Both the position numbers and the translations under genes were made by a program. A stretch of DNA of 11,029 bases. It comes from Candidatus Nomurabacteria bacterium (GTDB taxonomy: Bacteria; Patescibacteriota; Minisyncoccia; Phycocordibacterales; UBA9973). Numbering within the stretch: the stretch's first letter is position 1; each line of letters opens with the position of its first letter. The notes beneath the pieces are model-generated. The model was not told the origin of the DNA, made no database searches, and worked only from the letters and a program-made list of their open reading frames with translations. The stretch covers positions 1 through 11,029 of the forward strand of contig CALRHN010000021.1 of assembly GCA_943359425.1 (NCBI GenBank), in the 5' to 3' direction. Shown piece after piece: positions 5,646 to 11,029 of this stretch.

Positions 5646-5674
5646 ATGGTATAGCCTCGGACCATTGATGTCAA
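5646..5674 (-). promoter_or_regulatory. Sigma70-type promoter for the 5256-5585 gene
   Basis: TTGACA (5674-5669), 17-nt spacer, TACCAT (5651-5646) on the minus strand. The -35 is a perfect consensus match with ideal spacing, although the -10 is only 4 of 6. The expected start is near 5639, giving a leader of about 54 nt. Confidence 0.7.
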
Positions 5675-5714
5675 CTTTATCCGGTGGAAAACCGCCCTCC
5701 CCACCCTATATAAT

Positions 5715-5749
5715 AAAAAAGGCCTTACGATTAGTGTAAGGACTTTTTT
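5715..5749 (-). terminator. Intrinsic terminator after the 5771-6115 gene
   Basis: A hairpin with CCTTAC/GTAAGG arms (5723-5728 and 5735-5740), a 6-nt loop, and flanking A6/T6 that pair and give a T run on both strands. It lies 22 nt past the stop codon of the minus-strand gene. Confidence 0.85.
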
Positions 5750-5770
5750 ATATTTTTACCCAGCAAAGAA

Positions 5771-6115
5771 TTATTGGGTTGTGCTTTTTTCTTTTACCGG
5801 TTGTTCTTGATAGCGGTAAAGTAACTCATAGGCAAGATGCCGCGCCGGTAAAGGGTCGGGGCAGTACTCCACAACCTCCATGAGCATCTGCAGTGCCAAA
5901 TCCTTGTCACTTACCAGCTTCTCATCACGTGCGCAATTAACCTGCTTGAAGCAATAGCTGTTGATTATTGAACCGACCTGATACCGAGCCGTCGGATGTG
6001 TGAGGTTTGAAAATAATTCAGCTGCTTCAGGCAACTTGATGTTAGAACCCAATCCATGGCGGATCTGCTCTATGATTTTTTCTTCCTCTTCAGGAAGGGC
6101 TACGAAATGATTCAT
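5771..6115 (-). CDS. Hypothetical protein, small and helical
   Basis: A 114-residue soluble protein with no recognised family. It starts at an ATG (6115) without Shine-Dalgarno. The sequence is acidic near the N-terminus (LPEEEEKIIEQI) and then forms helix-like stretches (LPEAAELFSNL, DKDLALQMLMEVVEY, ARHLAYELLYRY), which would fit a small alpha-helical repeat fold. It has four cysteines and no visible metal motif. It is a monocistronic unit with a strong promoter (6175-6203), a leader of about 53 nt and a clear terminator. The function cannot be stated. Confidence 0.75.
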   Translation of the reverse strand: MNHFVALPEEEEKIIEQIRHGLGSNIKLPEAAELFSNLTHPTARYQVGSIINSYCFKQVNCARDEKLVSDKDLALQMLMEVVEYCPDPLPARHLAYELLYRYQEQPVKEKSTTQ

Positions 6116-6174
6116 TTGGTAAAATTATTTAAGGTTACGATATGTTGAAAGAATTAAAAACCGAAGTCCCGATG

Positions 6175-6203
6175 ATAGTAACCTAAAAATGTTGATTTGT
6201 CAA
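6175..6203 (-). promoter_or_regulatory. Strong sigma70-type promoter for the 5771-6115 gene
   Basis: TTGACA (6203-6198), 17-nt spacer, TACTAT (6180-6175) on the minus strand: perfect -35, ideal spacing, good -10. The expected start is near 6168, about 53 nt before the ATG. It is the best promoter match in the window. Confidence 0.82.
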
Positions 6204-6228
6204 TGCTCTATGGGAAATAGGCTTGATG

Positions 6229-6234
6229 TATACT
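6229..6234 (+). promoter_or_regulatory. -10 element of the CBU_0592-like gene
   Basis: TATACT ends exactly 6 nt before the ATG at 6241, so the expected +1 is the A of the start codon. No good -35 is present. The element also decides the start: the in-frame TTG (6223) and ATG (6226) lie upstream of or overlap the -10 box and would not be transcribed. Confidence 0.5.
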
Positions 6235-6240
6235 GTGTAT

Positions 6241-6474
6241 ATGAAATTCGTAAAAATAGCCGGTTGGTACGGCTTGATCGCACTCCTCGCCGCATTTATG
6301 TTTGCGACATTGGGCGCCATCCCCTACGGCGGATGGGCCTACGTCATTCTCAATATCACGGGCGCAGCAGGTATTGCGGCAAATGCACTCGCGCGGAAAG
6401 ATTACCCCGCCGGAGTTCTCAACCTCGTCTGGATCGCGATCGGACTTGTCGGACTTGCGAAACTCTTACACTAA
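6241..6474 (+). CDS. CBU_0592-like small membrane protein
   Basis: A 77-residue hydrophobic protein with about three transmembrane helices (residues 5-24, 28-47 and 55-75), presumably in the cytoplasmic membrane. The order GWYGLIALLAAF, then LNITGAAGIAANAL, then KDYPAGVLNLVWIAIGLVGL matches the CBU_0592 family pattern (conserved N..G..G...N, YP..VLN..W). The family has no established function. It is the only plus-strand gene here and converges on argS, with its TAA directly next to the argS TAA. I chose the ATG at 6241 over the upstream in-frame starts (6223 TTG, 6226 ATG) because the protein body begins with MKFVKIAGW and a -10 hexamer overlaps the upstream codons. Confidence 0.75.
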   Translation: MKFVKIAGWYGLIALLAAFMFATLGAIPYGGWAYVILNITGAAGIAANALARKDYPAGVLNLVWIAIGLVGLAKLLH

Positions 6475-8184
6475 TTACATTTTGGAAGGGATAGAAATGC
6501 CCAAAAGGTATAGTCCGTTCTTCATAGTAGTTGCGAATGCTTCTACAACAGCGACGCGATACGGCGACGCAGTGTCGTCGGCATCGGCTATTTTTTCGGT
6601 TGCATAGAATGCGCCGAAGAGCGCGGCGAGTTCTGTCAGATACGTCACGATATGGTGCGGTTCGCGCTCCGTCCATGCGCGGAGCGCGACTTCGGGGAAT
6701 CGGACGATCATTTTCTCCAGACTTTTTATTTCATTCGGCACAGCCAAGCTCGCCCTAAGTCCGGCGCTCTTTGCCTTTTCCAGAACGGAATGCGCGCGTG
6801 TGAGCGAGTACTGGAGATACGGACCGGAATCGCCTTCGGTTGAGATCGATTTCTCCGGATCGTAGATGATGTCACTGCCGATCTTCGAGCGCAGAATGGA
6901 ATATTTGATGGACGCGACACCGACGATCTCGGCAACGCGCTTTTTTTCTTCGTCGCTCCATTCCCTCTCCTGCATTTTTTCTCCGATCAGCGCAACCGTG
7001 TCGCGGATGAGGGACTCGCCCGTGATGACATTGCCTTTGCGGGAGCTCATCTTGCCGGATGCGAATCGCATCATGCCATGCGTCACGTGTATCATGCGCT
7101 CTGCGTATTTTTGCGCCGGAAACATCTGGCGGATCGCTTCGGTCACGACGGCCATGTAGTCTTTCTGTTCAGTCGCCGTATCGACGAGAGAGATATCGGG
7201 ATCGTAGTCGGCAAATTTCTGCACGGTGAGCCCGATCTCTTTCGCTTCATAGGGCGCGAGCCCCGCACTCGTGAGAAAGACGCGGGTGTGAAGTCTCGGA
7301 TCGTATTTCTCCGCATGGAAAACTATGGCGCCGTCGGAGAGTTCGAATACGCCTTTATCCAAGAATTCGCGGACGAGCTTCGTTCCCGCTTCGGCCATGG
7401 CAGATTCGAAATAGTAGACGTCGAATTTTGTGCCGAGCATTTTGTACAGTTCTTCAAATGCTTCGAGTGTGATCTTTTTCCCCTCTTCATACAGAGGCCA
7501 GAGTTCGACATCGTGCGCGTAGAGGCGTTTGTTGAGAGCGTCAATCGCTTCTTTTGCTTGTGGATCATCTTCGTAGAGCGTTGATGCATCGCTGTAGCAA
7601 GTGCCGATGTAGTTGGCGATTTCGGCAACGGAACCTGTCGGATACGTTCCACCCTTCTGCATGATTCCGTACATCGCCTTCGCAACATGCAGTCCGATGT
7701 CGCCCTGATAGTTCGCACGAATGACTGATGCACCTTGGAATTCGACGACGCGCGCAAGCGATTCGCCAATGGCATTACTCATGAGATGGCCGATATGAAA
7801 CGGTTTGAAAGGGTTGGGCTGCGTATATTCAACCATGACTTTCTGGCCTGTGAGCGCTCTGCCGCGGCCGTAGGTGTCACCGTTTTCTAAAACAGTTTTG
7901 AGTTCTTGTATGAAAAATTCCGGCGCGAGATGGAAATTTATGAATCCGGGACCAGCGATATCGATGCTCGCGACGCCCGCAGGTGTGTTCTTACCAAGTT
8001 CGGCGACGATTTCTTCGGCCAAAGCTCGCGGATTCTTGCCCGCAGTTTTTGCCGCAACGAGAGCGATATTCGTCGCATAATCGCCATGCACCATGTCGCC
8101 GGGATGCTCGAGAACAACCGTCTCGACAGTGATGCCGAGGGTTGCGAGAGCGGTCTTGATGGATTGTCGTATGGTCTCTTCCAC
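6475..8184 (-). CDS. argS: Arginyl-tRNA synthetase
   Basis: Charges tRNA-Arg with arginine in the cytoplasm; class Ia. The 569 residues are full length for the family (about 550-590). The N-terminal additional domain (about 1-110) has the HGDYATNIAL signature. The PNPFKPFHIGHLMSNAIGE segment contains the HIGH motif at 130-133, and ANYQGDIGLHVAK follows. The SGKMSSRKGNVITGE segment (KMSSR at 378-382) takes the KMSKS place. The SGPYLQYSLTRAHS segment (453-466) begins the DALR anticodon-binding domain, which runs to the C-terminus. The start is GTG at 8184, supported by an extended -10 just before it and no better start downstream. Its TAA stop abuts the stop of the plus-strand gene with no space, so no dedicated terminator lies between them. 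Confidence 0.97.
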   Translation of the reverse strand: MEETIRQSIKTALATLGITVETVVLEHPGDMVHGDYATNIALVAAKTAGKNPRALAEEIVAELGKNTPAGVASIDIAGPGFINFHLAPEFFIQELKTVLENGDTYGRGRALTGQKVMVEYTQPNPFKPFHIGHLMSNAIGESLARVVEFQGASVIRANYQGDIGLHVAKAMYGIMQKGGTYPTGSVAEIANYIGTCYSDASTLYEDDPQAKEAIDALNKRLYAHDVELWPLYEEGKKITLEAFEELYKMLGTKFDVYYFESAMAEAGTKLVREFLDKGVFELSDGAIVFHAEKYDPRLHTRVFLTSAGLAPYEAKEIGLTVQKFADYDPDISLVDTATEQKDYMAVVTEAIRQMFPAQKYAERMIHVTHGMMRFASGKMSSRKGNVITGESLIRDTVALIGEKMQEREWSDEEKKRVAEIVGVASIKYSILRSKIGSDIIYDPEKSISTEGDSGPYLQYSLTRAHSVLEKAKSAGLRASLAVPNEIKSLEKMIVRFPEVALRAWTEREPHHIVTYLTELAALFGAFYATEKIADADDTASPYRVAVVEAFATTMKNGLYLLGISIPSKM

Positions 8185-8191
8185 TAGAGCG

Positions 8192-8200
8192 ATTTTAGCA
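8192..8200 (-). promoter_or_regulatory. Extended -10 element of argS
   Basis: TGC-TAAAAT on the minus strand (8200-8192) ends 7 nt before the GTG at 8184. The predicted +1 falls on the base before the start codon, so the mRNA would be leaderless or nearly so. No good -35 is seen at 17 nt. Confidence 0.55.
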
Positions 8201-8227
8201 GAGAATAGGGTGTTAGGGAAATGGCAA

Positions 8228-8262
8228 AATAAAAATAGTCCGCGTATTGTGTGCGGACTATT
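8228..8262 (-). terminator. Intrinsic terminator after the 8286-9167 gene
   Basis: A 10-bp stem AATAGTCCGC/GCGGACTATT (8234-8243 with 8253-8262) and a 9-nt loop, followed on the minus strand by a T-rich run. It begins 24 nt past the stop codon of the upstream minus-strand gene and ends before the argS promoter. Confidence 0.88.
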
Positions 8263-8285
8263 CTTACCTTCACTATTGTAACTGA

Positions 8286-9167
8286 CTATTTATTTTTCGA
8301 GCAATAACGCTCTTTCAGGAACAAGAAACGTTTCTGATACTTTTCAGCCCTCTCGCGAGCAGTATCCCCCAACGTCGTATCGGTTATCGGCCTAATGATG
8401 TCGATGTGCCTTTTGATTTGACTACCGACTTTCGCATACTCAAAGGATATCCGATATGTTTCCTGGAGATATTGCACGAAAGTGGTTGTTTCCACTGGGG
8501 CTGGAAGATGTTCTTTAAAAACAAGATTCACGACCATTGTTACATAATCTTTCTGTGCATCGCTGAAAAGCACCTCGGGAGTGATTTTAGCGGAGTCGGC
8601 GACAAAGGAAATAGTCTTGGCAATCCTGGTTCGGGTATCAGCATCCTCTTTCAACAGAGGAACAGAGACAATCCTGAGTCCTTCGGGTATGGCTGTTGCA
8701 GTTACTTCAACCGGCACGGCAACAATCTTGCGCAGGGCTTTGAGAGGCAGGGATATTTCCGCGAACAATTCTGGGTAACTGGTTTTTGTTTCGGATATCA
8801 TTATCCAATAATACTGGTTTCGCGGATTCCTCATGGCATCAAAATGTTTCTGCCTGATATTTAGAATACTTACCCGCTCTTTCGACGAACCTCTTTGTGG
8901 TTCAAAGATCGAGCTGAGTATATCCGGCTCTATCTTGGGATTACAAAGATCATCAATCGCGCCGATAAGCAGTGTACGGCCAAGGGAGCGTGCATACAGA
9001 CGGCCAGGTGAAACGATATCCTTCACCGAAATGCCGAGCTTTCCAGAAATTTTTCTTGCACATGCGTTTATTTGAGTAGACGCGAATTGCAATGAATGGG
9101 GCAATGGGAGAACAAAGGCTTCTTCGGTGTTTGAAGCTGGCGGAGTGACCAAAAGTATCTGTTTCAT
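8286..9167 (-). CDS. Hypothetical protein, 293 residues
   Basis: I do not recognise this family. The protein appears soluble, with no transmembrane helix or clear signal peptide (the MKQILLVTPPASNTEE start is short and not followed by a hydrophobic core). The first part contains INACARKISGKLGISVKDIVSP and a LGRTLLIGAIDDL segment. The middle has YWIMISE and alternating hydrophobic strands (IVAVPVEVTATA, LRIVSVPLL), suggesting an alpha/beta fold. The C-terminus is helical and basic (about 255-293). It is a monocistronic unit: a promoter at 9186-9214, a leader of about 12 nt to the ATG at 9167, and a strong terminator after the stop. No partner gene suggests a role. Confidence 0.78.
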   Translation of the reverse strand: MKQILLVTPPASNTEEAFVLPLPHSLQFASTQINACARKISGKLGISVKDIVSPGRLYARSLGRTLLIGAIDDLCNPKIEPDILSSIFEPQRGSSKERVSILNIRQKHFDAMRNPRNQYYWIMISETKTSYPELFAEISLPLKALRKIVAVPVEVTATAIPEGLRIVSVPLLKEDADTRTRIAKTISFVADSAKITPEVLFSDAQKDYVTMVVNLVFKEHLPAPVETTTFVQYLQETYRISFEYAKVGSQIKRHIDIIRPITDTTLGDTARERAEKYQKRFLFLKERYCSKNK

Positions 9168-9185
9168 TCAGTTTTGTTTTTCTTC

Positions 9186-9214
9186 ACCATACCACTCACA
9201 CCAAGACAAGTCAA
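9186..9214 (-). promoter_or_regulatory. Promoter for the 8286-9167 gene
   Basis: TTGACT (9214-9209), 17-nt spacer, TATGGT (9191-9186) on the minus strand, with an extended TGG before the -10. The expected start is near 9179, giving a leader of about 12 nt without Shine-Dalgarno. The first bases of the -35 overlap the end of the palindrome that follows dut. Confidence 0.65.
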
Positions 9215-9248
9215 AGCCCCGCGCCGACTGCAGTCGGCGCGGGGCTTT
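9213..9248. terminator. 36-nt perfect palindrome after dut, probable terminator
   Basis: The two 18-nt arms (9213-9230 and 9231-9248) are exact reverse complements centred at 9230/9231, with AAAG/CTTT ends and a GC-rich core. It begins 8 nt past the dut stop, as expected for a terminator of the tmk-Nudix-dut unit. On the minus strand, however, only three T follow the stem before GACTTG; the better T-rich tail is on the plus strand, where no gene reads toward it. It may therefore be a palindromic repeat recruited as a terminator. Confidence 0.75.
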
Positions 9249-9255
9249 CTGATTT

Positions 9256-9678
9256 TTATTTTCGTCCTGTCGAACCGAACCGTCCTTCTCCGCGCGCGGA
9301 TTCCGAAAGCGTGTGCGTCTCTTCGAGTTCCACGATCTCAACGGGCATGATGACGAGCTGGCCGACCTTGTCCCCTGTCTCCACAGTATACGGTTCGTCC
9401 GAGAGATTCACCAGATGCGTATTGTACTCGCCTCTGTATCCCGCATCGAATATTCCGCCGAGACAATGCAGGCCGGCGTTCGAAGTACTGCCCTTGTCTT
9501 TGACGAGGGCGACGTAGCCGATCGGAAATTCGAGTGCGAATCCGTGCCAGAAATGATGCCGTCCACCGGGAGGAATGGTAAATGTTTCCATGGCGTACAT
9601 ATCCATGCCCACATCTCCGGGATGATGATACGTCGGCAGTTTTGCACCCTCTTTCAGTTTTTTAATTTTGATTTTCAT
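9256..9678 (-). CDS. dut: dUTP diphosphatase (dUTPase fold)
   Basis: Hydrolyses dUTP to dUMP and pyrophosphate, keeping uracil out of DNA and supplying dUMP for thymidylate synthesis. The 140 residues are normal for the trimeric family. The five motifs are in order: GDVGMDMYA (21-29), KDKGSTSN (60-67), GIFDAGYRGEY (75-85, with the catalytic Asp and Tyr), GDKVGQLVI (102-110) and the C-terminal RGEGRFGSTGRK (129-140) that closes over the substrate. Motif 2 differs from the common PRSG/GRSS form but keeps a serine. dCTP deaminase shares the fold and is the main alternative, but the glycine-rich C-terminal motif favours dUTPase. The ATG overlaps the Nudix TGA by the ATGA arrangement, implying coupled translation; a palindrome follows the stop. 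Confidence 0.88.
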   Translation of the reverse strand: MKIKIKKLKEGAKLPTYHHPGDVGMDMYAMETFTIPPGGRHHFWHGFALEFPIGYVALVKDKGSTSNAGLHCLGGIFDAGYRGEYNTHLVNLSDEPYTVETGDKVGQLVIMPVEIVELEETHTLSESARGEGRFGSTGRK

Positions 9679-10157
9679 AAATTTTGCAAACGACGATTTA
9701 CTCCGGAAAGAAATTCTTCGGGATGCTCTGCGACTCTCTTCTTAAGTTCTTCGACGCTGAACCATTTTACCGCAGCAACTTCGTCCTTTGGTATTGTAAA
9801 ATCATTGAAACCGACAGGCAAGGTCAAGAGAAATTCTTGCGTAAAATAGTTCCACTCACCACGGTGCCTATTTTTAGCTCCGAGTATCGGCTGTATATTT
9901 TTGAGCCCGATTTCTTCTTCAGTTTCTTTGATGATATTAGATTCGTATGTTTCGCCCTCTTCCACTGTCCCCGCAACGGCTGCTCCCCATTTGCCCGGAT
10001 CATGGCTCTTTGTGAAAGCCCGTTGTGCAAGAAGAATATTGCCGTCTTCGTCGGTCACCCACAAAGCTGAAACACGATAAATGGAATCGCGGCTCAACTC
10101 ACTCCGCTCGCGGATATCTATTATCTCATCCTGCTCATTTACGATAGGTATCCGCAT
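9675..10157 (-). CDS. Nudix hydrolase
   Basis: A 160-residue enzyme of the Nudix superfamily, which hydrolyses nucleoside diphosphates linked to another moiety. The Nudix box is at residues 63-85 (GTVEEGE, then TYESNII, KETEEEIGL), with the metal-binding glutamates present and a conservative R-to-K change in the RE pair. The N-terminal INEQDE/IDIRERSE start and the HDPGKWGAAVAGTVEEGE context resemble the isopentenyl-diphosphate-isomerase-like / YfcD subgroup, whose substrates are not settled. It sits between tmk and dut: its ATG follows the tmk TAG immediately, and its TGA overlaps the dut ATG. That placement suggests a house-cleaning role on nucleotides, but the substrate is inference. The TGA stop also shows that this organism uses TGA as a stop. 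Confidence 0.9.
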   Translation of the reverse strand: MRIPIVNEQDEIIDIRERSELSRDSIYRVSALWVTDEDGNILLAQRAFTKSHDPGKWGAAVAGTVEEGETYESNIIKETEEEIGLKNIQPILGAKNRHRGEWNYFTQEFLLTLPVGFNDFTIPKDEVAAVKWFSVEELKKRVAEHPEEFLSGVNRRLQNL

Positions 10158-10850
10158 CTATTTCAAAACTTTTTTCATATTTTTATAAATCATCTCGTGG
10201 ATATCGGAACGGGAAAGCATCTCGCCTTTGGACGCACATTCGATCTTTATCCAGCTCTTCTCTCTCTTCGCGAGCCAGAGCGCGCTCTTGCGCGAGTTCT
10301 CCAAGAAATTGCGATCTTTCTCATGCACATCGCTCTTCGTACCGAGATATGTGCGGCTCTTCGCCTTGTTGCGCTCTTTGATGAGGTCGAGGACGAGCGG
10401 GATCGGGAGTGAGAGATAGAAAACGATGTCGGGTTTCGGAATCTTGAAAACTTTGTATTCCATTTCGTCGAGCCATTTCAGATATTCGGCGCGCTTTTTT
10501 GCATCGGCAATTTTTCCGCCTTGATGGATCTGATTCGCGCTCGCATATCTATTGGCGATGACGACATAGCCGCTTGCGAGCCACTTCGCGATCTTGTCCT
10601 TTGACTCCCAACGGTCTGCGGCATATAGAACGGACGCGATTTTCGGATGCGTTTTGACGAAATTATAATACTGCTCGGAGAGGCAGTGGCCGATGAATGC
10701 GCCGAAGAAATTCTCATAGTATTCGGGGAAATCCACGACTTTGACCGTATAGCCGTCCTTCTTCAAATGACGCATGAGAAGAGCCGTCTGCGTGGCCTTG
10801 CCGGACCCGTCCGTGCCGTCTATAACGATGAGTTTGCCGCGTTTTTTCAC
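10158..10850 (-). CDS. tmk: Thymidylate kinase (dTMP kinase)
   Basis: Phosphorylates dTMP to dTDP with ATP, a required step to dTTP. About 230 residues, normal for the family. Numbered from the upstream TTG, it has P-loop GTDGSGKAT (13-21), the DFPEY substrate segment (41-45), AADRW (78-82), NRYASANQ (101-108, the DR(Y/F)-like region) and a lid-like RNKAKSRTYLG stretch. The frame opens at TTG (10853), but I prefer the GTG at 10850: a TGG-TACAGT extended -10 ends exactly 6 nt before it, as for other genes here. It leads a tight tmk-Nudix-dut cluster with zero and overlapping spacing. It follows an unidentified gene by about 37 nt, so readthrough from upstream is also possible. Confidence 0.93.
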   Translation of the reverse strand: MKKRGKLIVIDGTDGSGKATQTALLMRHLKKDGYTVKVVDFPEYYENFFGAFIGHCLSEQYYNFVKTHPKIASVLYAADRWESKDKIAKWLASGYVVIANRYASANQIHQGGKIADAKKRAEYLKWLDEMEYKVFKIPKPDIVFYLSLPIPLVLDLIKERNKAKSRTYLGTKSDVHEKDRNFLENSRKSALWLAKREKSWIKIECASKGEMLSRSDIHEMIYKNMKKVLK

Positions 10851-10856
10851 CAAGTC

Positions 10857-10865
10857 ACTGTACCA
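10857..10865 (-). promoter_or_regulatory. Extended -10 element before tmk
   Basis: TGG-TACAGT on the minus strand (10865-10857), 6 nt before the GTG at 10850; the expected +1 is the G of the start codon. The hexamer is 4 of 6 and has no good -35, so this is tentative. Confidence 0.4.
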
Positions 10866-10886
10866 AAAAACGGCTCTTTTTACTAT

Positions 10887-11029
10887 TTATTTCAAAATAA
10901 CTTCTTCCCCTTCTCCGACAAAGGTATACGTGCCGTCTTCGACGAGAATGCCTTGCCCGTCCATAAGAATTCTTATTGGATATTTGAGGTTATTCATTTC
11001 TCTCAACACCATGTCGCGCTCTTCGGGCT
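10887..11029 (-). CDS. Unidentified protein, C-terminal fragment (5' end outside window)
   Basis: The open frame enters from the right edge and ends at TAA (10889-10887), giving 46 residues. The end includes RDMVLREMNNL, a KYPIRILMDGQGILVEDGTY segment and a VGEGEEVILK tail, suggesting a helix followed by a beta-rich finish. I do not recognise the family from this fragment. It is on the same strand as tmk and ends about 37 nt before it, so it may be the preceding gene of the same cluster. Confidence 0.65.
   Translation of the reverse strand, partial: PEERDMVLREMNNLKYPIRILMDGQGILVEDGTYTFVGEGEEVILK

Noticed and set aside
7078..7584. Plus-strand open frame opposite argS
   Set aside because: Antisense to well-conserved ArgRS sequence, with no recognisable domain.
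9675..9678. Alternative genetic code with TGA as glycine (Gracilibacteria/Absconditabacteria)
   Set aside because: TGA ends the Nudix gene exactly at the dut start, and no conserved glycine position is encoded by TGA in the genes read.
10851..10853. TTG start for tmk
   Set aside because: The next codon is GTG, which is a better start and lies exactly where the upstream -10 element predicts the transcript begins. The difference is one residue.
10863..10885. A5...T6 stretch between the partial gene and tmk as a terminator
   Set aside because: Only A/T pairs can form, with no GC stem; too weak to call an intrinsic terminator.

Overview
The window looks like chromosomal DNA from a Candidate Phyla Radiation / Patescibacteria bacterium, most likely Parcubacteria-like. 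This is inference: no rRNA or other taxonomic marker is present. The basis is compact, nearly all-minus-strand housekeeping genes, an eukaryotic-type (type 2) IleRS, a PIF1-like helicase with a lysine-rich tail, small membrane proteins of the kind common in that group, GC-rich palindromic repeats, and almost no Shine-Dalgarno sequences. TGA acts as a stop (in the Nudix gene), so the TGA=Gly code of Gracilibacteria/Absconditabacteria does not apply.

Layout from left to right. (1) 2-2704, minus: ileS, cut by the window edge after the KMSKS region. It carries a complete histidine-phosphatase (RHG) domain of about 200 residues inserted in frame in its catalytic half. It also carries a 36-nt palindromic insertion near the N-terminus, a 16-nt palindrome, and a 21-nt-period repeat at the window edge. 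(2) 2706-3139, minus: a T-box riboswitch followed by a SemiSWEET-like transporter gene that ends 1 nt before ileS. (3) 3065-3466: a small membrane protein whose reading frame runs into the T-box. (4) 3521-5146: PIF1/RecD-like helicase. (5) 5256-6115: two small helical proteins of unknown function, each with its own sigma70-type promoter and terminator. (6) 6241-6474, plus: a CBU_0592-like membrane protein, the only plus-strand gene. (7) 6475-8184, minus: argS, with its stop abutting the stop of the plus-strand gene. (8) 8286-9167, minus: a 293-residue protein of unknown function. (9) 9256-10850, minus: a tight tmk - Nudix - dut cluster for dTTP supply and nucleotide clean-up. (10) 10887-11029, minus: the C-terminal end of an unidentified gene.

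How the genes work together. A tRNA-Ile-sensing T-box appears to control both a small transporter and ileS, coupling uptake or export to isoleucine charging. tmk and dut act on thymidine nucleotides, and the Nudix protein between them probably hydrolyses a nucleotide. Several genes (argS, helicase, tmk, the CBU_0592-like gene) have a -10-like hexamer only 6-8 nt before the start codon, which suggests leaderless mRNAs. The two small unknown genes and the 293-residue gene have ordinary -35/-10 promoters with real leaders.

No tRNA, rRNA, CRISPR array, insertion sequence, prophage or integrase was seen. No gene-free stretch exceeds 300 bases.
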